NCBI GenBank assembly: GCA_903953455.1
Contig: CAJBJW010000016.1
Location: 1 to 11,425 of the forward strand
Length of the DNA stretch: 11,425 bases
Origin: an uncultured Pseudomonadota bacterium
Lineage (GTDB): Bacteria; Pseudomonadota; Gammaproteobacteria; Methylococcales; Methylomonadaceae
Reading direction: 5' to 3'
Positions 6,664 to 11,425 of the stretch are shown here, in pieces. The position numbers and the translations under genes were made by a program. How positions within the stretch are numbered: position 1 is the first letter of the stretch; every line of letters begins with the position of its first letter. The notes under the pieces are model-generated. The model had not been told where the DNA came from. It did no database searches and was given only the letters and a program-made list of their open reading frames with translations.

Positions 6664-8672
6664 AAGTTAATATCGAATGTTTGCATTAAATTTAAAAATT
6701 GGGATTCCGTAATAATATCCACACCAAGAGTTTGCGCTTGCGTCAATTTACTGCCTGCTGATTCACCGGCCAGCACACACGTTGTTTTTGCCGATACCGA
6801 GCCTGATACTTTTACACCTAATTTTTCCAGCGTCTCTTTTACTTCTTTGCGTGGCAGTTGCAACGTGCCAGTTAACACCCAAATTTGCCCAGAAAGTGGC
6901 GTATATCTTGGCTCAAAATCTTCCTCATCCCAGTGTACACCTGCGGCTAATAATTCATCAATTAGCTGATTGCTCTCCTGCTGACTAAAAAAAGCCTGAA
7001 CATTACTGGCTGTAACCGCACCTACATCAGGGACTTGCAACAACGTTTCATGCTCTGCTGTGCGCAATGCAGCCAGATTTTTAAAATACCGCGCTAAATT
7101 TTTTGCACCTTCCTCACCCACTTCAGGAATACCTAACGCCGTTAAAAACACGTTAAATTTTGTTTTTTTAGATGCTTCAATGGCGGCTAGAATTTTCGTT
7201 GCATTTTTTTCGCCTTGCCCCTCTAAACTCGCAATATCATCAATCGTTAAGCGATAAATATCCGCTACACTATTTAAAACACCTTGTTCACATAGTGTTT
7301 CAATTAACACACGGCCTAACTGCTTGATATTCATGCAATCGCGTGACGCATAATATTTAATTCGCTCAGCGAGTTGCGCACCACAAATAAGACCACCCGT
7401 GCAGCGATAAGCCGCTTGATTATCAATACGATTGACTTGTGATTGGCAAATGGGGCAATGTGTTGGCATGTGAATGAATTGACGATTTTCACCGTGAGCA
7501 ACAACGCTCACCACTTTAGGTATTACATCGCCAGCACGATGAATTTCAACTTCATCACCAATGCAAAGCCCTAGACGCTCGATTTCATCCATATTATGGA
7601 GCGTAGCATTGCTGACCGTCACACCACCTACAAACACAGGCGTCAATTTCGCAACAGGCGTTAAAACCCCTGTGCGCCCCACTTGAAAAATAACGTCAAG
7701 CAACGTGGTTTTTACAATTTGAGCCGGAAATTTACGTGCCACCGCCCATTTTGGCGAACGCGCAATAAAACCTAATTGTTTCTGAAGTACTAAATTATCT
7801 ATTTTATAAACAATGCCATCAATTTCCATTGACATCGACTCTCGCAACGCCGCCATGCGTTGATAATCTTCTTCAAACGCTCCTTCTCTAGCATAAAAAG
7901 CACATGCATGACTATTTACTTGAAATCCAAGCGCACTGAAATATGTCAGTATTTGAGAATGGGCAGTAAATATTTCTTCACCTGAATAATCACCCATACC
8001 ATAAGGCATAAATTGAAGAGCACGTTCAGCAGCAATTTTCGGGTTCAGTTGACGAATTGTACCAGCGGCCGCATTACGTGGATTGACAAATTGACGACCA
8101 TTTTCTTGTAGTGCCTGTGTATTTATTTGCTCAAAGACGGCTTTGCTCATAAAGACTTCGCCCCGAACTTCCAAAATTTCTGGAGGATTAGGTGTAAATA
8201 ACTTCAAGGGAATACTAGCGATTGTTTTTATCGTATGCGTGACATCTTCACCAACTTGGCCGTCACCTCGCGTGGCACCGTAACGCAAAATGCCTTTTTC
8301 ATAGCGTAAACTAATGGCAAGACCATCTAATTTAGGTTCGCTAAAAATGGGAATGGTTTCAACGTCACATTCAAGCTCTTTTGCGGCTTTTACAAAAAAA
8401 TCCCATGTTTCACTAATTGAAAAAGCATTAGATAGTGAAAGCATTTTTATTTCATGCGTAATTTTCTCAAATGAACTGCTGGCAATCGCTCCCACACGCT
8501 GACTTGGTGACTGCGGCAAAATCCATTCAGGATGTGCTATTTCAATGCTTTGCAGCTCAACAAACGCTGCGTCATAGTCAGTATCAGCAATAAGCGACTC
8601 ATCGAGAACATGATATGCATAATTCCATTGAGTCATTTTCTCAACAAGTTGGCAGTAATTCACAAAAGACAT
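6660..8672 (-). CDS. ligA: NAD+-dependent DNA ligase
   Basis: With the start at 8672 the product is 670 residues, the standard LigA length. It seals 3'-OH/5'-phosphate nicks in DNA during replication and repair, using NAD+. In order: domain Ia with the NMN-binding YHVLDESLIADTDYD region (about 20-34); the adenylated lysine K114 in KLDG; further nucleotidyltransferase motifs (EVRGEVF 168-174, MEIDGIVYK 282-290, PKWAVARKF 307-315); an OB fold; a zinc finger with C406, C409, C424 and C430; helix-hairpin-helix repeats (GIPEVGEEG, VPDVGAVT); and a C-terminal BRCT domain (about 592-665). An in-frame upstream ATG (8741) would add 23 hydrophobic residues not known in the family, whereas the ATG at 8672 has an AGGG Shine-Dalgarno 8 nt upstream. 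In many gammaproteobacteria zipA precedes ligA; here a TonB receptor diverges instead. Confidence 0.97.
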   Translation of the reverse strand: MSFVNYCQLVEKMTQWNYAYHVLDESLIADTDYDAAFVELQSIEIAHPEWILPQSPSQRVGAIASSSFEKITHEIKMLSLSNAFSISETWDFFVKAAKELECDVETIPIFSEPKLDGLAISLRYEKGILRYGATRGDGQVGEDVTHTIKTIASIPLKLFTPNPPEILEVRGEVFMSKAVFEQINTQALQENGRQFVNPRNAAAGTIRQLNPKIAAERALQFMPYGMGDYSGEEIFTAHSQILTYFSALGFQVNSHACAFYAREGAFEEDYQRMAALRESMSMEIDGIVYKIDNLVLQKQLGFIARSPKWAVARKFPAQIVKTTLLDVIFQVGRTGVLTPVAKLTPVFVGGVTVSNATLHNMDEIERLGLCIGDEVEIHRAGDVIPKVVSVVAHGENRQFIHMPTHCPICQSQVNRIDNQAAYRCTGGLICGAQLAERIKYYASRDCMNIKQLGRVLIETLCEQGVLNSVADIYRLTIDDIASLEGQGEKNATKILAAIEASKKTKFNVFLTALGIPEVGEEGAKNLARYFKNLAALRTAEHETLLQVPDVGAVTASNVQAFFSQQESNQLIDELLAAGVHWDEEDFEPRYTPLSGQIWVLTGTLQLPRKEVKETLEKLGVKVSGSVSAKTTCVLAGESAGSKLTQAQTLGVDIITESQFLNLMQTFDINL

Positions 8673-8685
8673 GGGGTTAACCCTA
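8673..8685 (-). promoter_or_regulatory. Ribosome binding site fixing the ligA start
   Basis: On the minus strand TAGGG (8685-8681) lies 8 nt before the ATG ending at 8672. This favours that start over the in-frame ATG at 8741. The site overlaps a perfect 10-bp palindrome, GGGTTAACCC (8674-8683). Confidence 0.6.
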
Positions 8686-8712
8686 ATAACTGTAATAAAA
8701 AATGCTATTAAT

Positions 8713-8741
8713 AAGATAAAGTGCTTAACATCTAAACGCAA
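8713..8741 (-). promoter_or_regulatory. Candidate sigma70-type promoter of ligA
   Basis: On the minus strand TTGCGT (8741-8736) is separated by 17 nt from TATCTT (8718-8713), a moderate match to TTGACA-17-TATAAT. Transcription from here would start near 8706 and give a leader of about 34 nt to the ATG at 8672. It would also place the spurious upstream ATG (8741) outside the transcript. The surrounding DNA is AT-rich, so chance matches are common. Confidence 0.3.
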
Positions 8742-8830
8742 TTGATAAAATAACGCAAAAATATAAAAATAGAACGTAATTTGGTTTAAAATAACGGGTA
8801 AACTTTTCTTTGTTTATTTCATATTCATGC

Positions 8831-8857
8831 TAGGCGTTAATACTTCAACTTAGCCTA
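8831..8857 (+). promoter_or_regulatory. Imperfect inverted repeat upstream of the TonB-receptor gene
   Basis: TAGGCGTT (8831-8838) can pair with AAC (8847-8849) and GCCTA (8853-8857), giving an 8-bp stem with a 3-nt bulge and an 8-nt loop. It sits 34 nt before the receptor ATG, so it could be an operator or a leader hairpin. It does not resemble a Fur box, and no cobalamin-riboswitch box is visible in the 219-nt spacer. A weak TAAGAA (8881-8886) is the only Shine-Dalgarno-like element before the ATG. Confidence 0.3.
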
Positions 8858-8891
8858 AAGCATAAAATTTCACCCCCATCTAAGAACAATT

Positions 8892-10928
8892 ATGACGCAA
8901 TTTTGCAAAAAACGACTAGGATTAATTGCTTTAACTTCGGTTTTTAGCACCAGTATTGCGTCAGCTCAGCAAAATCTAAAGTGTCAGAGTGTTCCCTCAG
9001 ATGTGGACAATACGTCAATTGAAGAATTAATGGAACTTCCCGCCTTCTTGAGCGTGTCGCAACAAGCCGCGTGCACAAATGAAGCGGCAAACATCGTAAC
9101 CTACATTGGTCAAGAACAAATATTAACGAGCGGTGCGCGTGATTTAATCGATGTACTTCAATTGGTTCCCGGATTCTTTTTTGGTAATGATATGGCCAAT
9201 ACCGTGTCTGCAGGCGTTCGCGGCGTTTCCACAAATGATGGCAAAATGTCCGTATTTATTGATGGCATCATGCTAACCGAGCGCGAATTTGGCTCGAATG
9301 TCTTTGGTGGACATTACCCGATTGAACAAATTGATCATATTGAAATTATTCGCGGTTCGAGTTCCATTATGAATGGCAATTTTGCTCAAATGGGTGTCAT
9401 CAATATTATTTCTAAAAACGCCAAGCAAATAGATGGGCTTGCTATAACAACCGATTATGGGCGTTTTGAGCGTGGTGAAGCACGCAAAAATATCAATATG
9501 GCCGCAGGTAAAGTATTTGATGACCTTGAGGTGAGTTTTTCAGGCAAAGCAAATGAATCTCAACGCAGTGATCGAATTTACACAGACGCACATAAAAGTA
9601 GTTTTGATATGGCAAATAACAGTCAACTCGATTCACTTTATGGCAATTTAGGGTTGACCTATAAAGAGCTGAAACTTCGCCTTATATCCGATGACTATAA
9701 TATCGAAGCACGAGATGGTTTTTCAGACGTCATGATGCCTAAAAAACGTTACATTACCAATGAATTTTCAACACAAGCCGCAAAATTAGAATTTGAGCAT
9801 CCCTTTAATGCCAATTTCAAATTAAACGCCGATGCCAATTTTTCACGGCAATCGCCTTGGGAGCGCTCAAGACATTATGAAGATGGTACGCCAACAAAAC
9901 GCTTAGAAAAAGTCGTTATCGATAATTACAAAGTAAACACTAAAGCAACCTGGATGGATGATTCGGGAAGTTATTTAGCGGTGGGAAATAGTTATCAAAG
10001 TGATCATTATTCTTTCATTGTCAGTCCAGCTGCGCCGCTGACTTTCGACAACTATACGGCTTATACAGAAGGTGTTTATAAAACACCCTTTGGGGACTTA
10101 TTAGCAGGTTTGCGCTTTGATTCTTACAATAAATTTGGCACTAATTTAGCACCGCGCGTGGCACTAACCAAACAATTTGATCAATTTCACTATAAACTAC
10201 TTTATACACACGCCTTTCATACGCCAACGGCTGGAAATTATCAACTCAATGTCGGCTACAATGACATCAATACATTAGATCGTCATTTAAATACGCTTGC
10301 ACCCGAATTAACACAAACGTACGAAGTTGAACTAGGATATCGTTTTTCGCGTCACCTAGACTGGACCTCAAATATTTTCCTAACACATCTTAAAGACTTA
10401 CTTACGTATAGCATTGATGTAAATTATGATGAGTTTTACATTAATGGACCTGAGTCAGATGTATATGGTGGTGAATCCAATATAAAATATACCCATGATG
10501 TATTCGGAAAATTTGATATCAATTATTCAATTTATCAAGCACATCAACACGAGCCATCAAAACATTATCAAGCGTTTATTAATGGACAACTCATTTCTCC
10601 AAAAATGAATTTAGGTTTTCCAACACATAAAGCCACTTTCAATCATACGTTCAATTTCACACCCGATTTATCTTTTAATCATTCAGTGATTTTCTTTAGT
10701 GACCGTTTAGGTTACAGCGGCGAAAATGTGATGCACTATAAACCCGAATTTATTTACAATACCTATCTGCGCTATCAAAATATGCCCATTAAAGGTGCTG
10801 AAGTCGGACTAGGACTTTATGACGTTTTCAACGCACGGTGGCAATATGTACAGCAATATAATGGTGGACATCCCGCCCTACCAGCTGAAGCACGTGAATT
10901 GATGCTTCGTTTATCTTATAAATTTTAA
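8892..10928 (+). CDS. TonB-dependent outer-membrane receptor
   Basis: The 678-residue product has a signal peptide (cleavage likely after ASA, residues 23-25), an N-terminal segment SIEELMELP, a TonB-box-like stretch around FLSVS (52-56), a plug domain to about residue 180 (GVRGVSTNDG, VFIDGIML, and IEIIRGSSSIM...GVINIIS), and a long beta-barrel ending in LRLSYKF with the C-terminal Phe needed for BAM-dependent insertion. AFHTP followed by LAPELTQTYEVELGY matches the usual FRAP...LKPE..YE.G barrel signature. Such receptors import siderophores, haem, cobalamin or other scarce ligands using energy from TonB/ExbBD. The ligand is not identifiable here; the canonical haem-receptor FRAP/NPNL pair is not exact. 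The only cysteines after the signal peptide are C31 and C61. The gene diverges from ligA, and its TAA overlaps the next gene's ATG. Confidence 0.93.
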   Translation: MTQFCKKRLGLIALTSVFSTSIASAQQNLKCQSVPSDVDNTSIEELMELPAFLSVSQQAACTNEAANIVTYIGQEQILTSGARDLIDVLQLVPGFFFGNDMANTVSAGVRGVSTNDGKMSVFIDGIMLTEREFGSNVFGGHYPIEQIDHIEIIRGSSSIMNGNFAQMGVINIISKNAKQIDGLAITTDYGRFERGEARKNINMAAGKVFDDLEVSFSGKANESQRSDRIYTDAHKSSFDMANNSQLDSLYGNLGLTYKELKLRLISDDYNIEARDGFSDVMMPKKRYITNEFSTQAAKLEFEHPFNANFKLNADANFSRQSPWERSRHYEDGTPTKRLEKVVIDNYKVNTKATWMDDSGSYLAVGNSYQSDHYSFIVSPAAPLTFDNYTAYTEGVYKTPFGDLLAGLRFDSYNKFGTNLAPRVALTKQFDQFHYKLLYTHAFHTPTAGNYQLNVGYNDINTLDRHLNTLAPELTQTYEVELGYRFSRHLDWTSNIFLTHLKDLLTYSIDVNYDEFYINGPESDVYGGESNIKYTHDVFGKFDINYSIYQAHQHEPSKHYQAFINGQLISPKMNLGFPTHKATFNHTFNFTPDLSFNHSVIFFSDRLGYSGENVMHYKPEFIYNTYLRYQNMPIKGAEVGLGLYDVFNARWQYVQQYNGGHPALPAEARELMLRLSYKF

Positions 10929-11425
10929 TGGTAAACTATGTACTACTTGATCGTGATGGAGTCATTAATCATGATTCAGCCGATTTTATTAAAACCCCCG
11001 ATGAATGGCATGCCATTGATGGCAGTTTAGAAGCGATCGCCTTATTAAATCAACATGGATTTCACACGGTGGTAATTAGCAATCAATCGGGTTTAGCACG
11101 AGGCTTATTTGACGAAACCATGCTTAATCGCATTCATGAAAAAATGTGCAGTAGTGTGAATGAAAAGGGTGGCAACATAGATGCTATTTACTATTGCCCA
11201 CACAACACAAATGACTTATGCGAATGCCGAAAACCTAAAGCCGGTTTGTTAAAACTATTTGCCGAAGAAAAACAGGTTGATTTACACAATACGTTTTTCA
11301 TTGGTGATTCACTTCGTGATATCCAAGCAGCGCAAAGTGTTGGTGCAACCAACGGAATGGTCATTCCAAATTACTCCAAGCCCGATGACTGGGAGCGCTT
11401 TAATGCGCTTGGTGTATCTCAATAC
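10928..11425 (+). CDS. gmhB: GmhB-like HAD phosphatase, heptose 1,7-bisphosphate 7-phosphatase (3' truncated)
   Basis: 166 codons are visible before the window ends, against about 180 for the whole family protein. GmhB removes the 7-phosphate from D-glycero-D-manno-heptose 1,7-bisphosphate in the cytoplasm, a step in making ADP-heptose for the LPS inner core. Seen: the HAD nucleophile and acid/base pair D8 and D10 (LLDRDGVIN), motif II Ser51 (VISNQSG), the zinc loop C90-P-H92...C98-E-C100 followed by RKPK, and the motif IV acids D127/D131 (GDSLRD). The start ATG overlaps the receptor stop as TAATG; there is no clear Shine-Dalgarno, so translation is probably re-initiated by ribosomes finishing the receptor. 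The related HisB N-terminal phosphatase is an alternative, but NHDSADFIKTPDEW is typical of gammaproteobacterial GmhB. Confidence 0.85.
   Translation, partial: MVNYVLLDRDGVINHDSADFIKTPDEWHAIDGSLEAIALLNQHGFHTVVISNQSGLARGLFDETMLNRIHEKMCSSVNEKGGNIDAIYYCPHNTNDLCECRKPKAGLLKLFAEEKQVDLHNTFFIGDSLRDIQAAQSVGATNGMVIPNYSKPDDWERFNALGVSQY

Noticed and set aside
8673..8741. N-terminal 23-residue hydrophobic extension of LigA, possibly a membrane-anchored ligase
   Set aside because: The standard LigA start at 8672 gives exactly 670 residues and has a good Shine-Dalgarno. The extension overlaps the best promoter match, so it is probably not translated.
8742..8891. Cobalamin riboswitch or Fur box upstream of the TonB receptor
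   Set aside because: I looked for a B12-box and for a GATAATGATAATCATTATC-like palindrome and found neither.
8944..9234. 96-codon minus-strand open frame opposite the receptor's 5' end
   Set aside because: Arg/Leu-rich antisense shadow of the signal peptide and plug coding sequence, with no recognisable domain.

Overview
The window reads as an AT-rich Gram-negative chromosome, most likely a gammaproteobacterium. The outer-membrane genes (BepA-type protease, TonB-dependent receptor, the LPS-heptose enzyme GmhB) show a Gram-negative envelope. LigA, RdgB and BepA all resemble gammaproteobacterial forms. A stand-alone CheC-type phosphatase beside a CheY-like receiver in such a genome is compatible with filamentous sulfur bacteria (Thiotrichales/Beggiatoales-like), but that placement is a weak inference. 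I see no tRNA, rRNA, CRISPR array, insertion sequence or phage gene.

Layout. Positions 1-2658 (+) hold the 3' part of a very large acidic, repeat-containing inner-membrane protein that ends in a periplasmic peptidoglycan-binding SPOR domain; its start lies upstream of the window. It converges, with a 13-nt gap, on a long block of minus-strand genes. In transcription order these are ligA (8672-6660), rdgB (overlapping ligA by 4 nt), an inositol-monophosphatase-family gene (5995-5222), a cheY-like receiver gene (5150-4785), a cheC-like phosphatase gene 3 nt downstream (4781-4188), and a bepA-like M48 metalloprotease gene (4126-2672). Divergent from ligA across a 219-nt spacer is a TonB-dependent receptor gene (8892-10928, +). 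Its stop codon overlaps the start of a gmhB-like gene that runs off the window end.

How the genes fit together. Three loose themes are visible: envelope construction (SPOR protein, BepA, TonB receptor, GmhB), DNA maintenance (LigA with RdgB, translationally coupled), and a two-gene phospho-signalling module (receiver plus CheC) with no kinase or receptor gene nearby.

I found no convincing complete new defence or mobile system. The parts that best repay a second look are: the acidic SPOR protein, with two unrelated tandem-repeat families and a recurring FDxLLDE-like motif; the isolated CheY/CheC pair, in which only one of the two CheC catalytic sites looks intact; and the receptor's only two mature-protein cysteines, which bracket its presumed TonB-box region.
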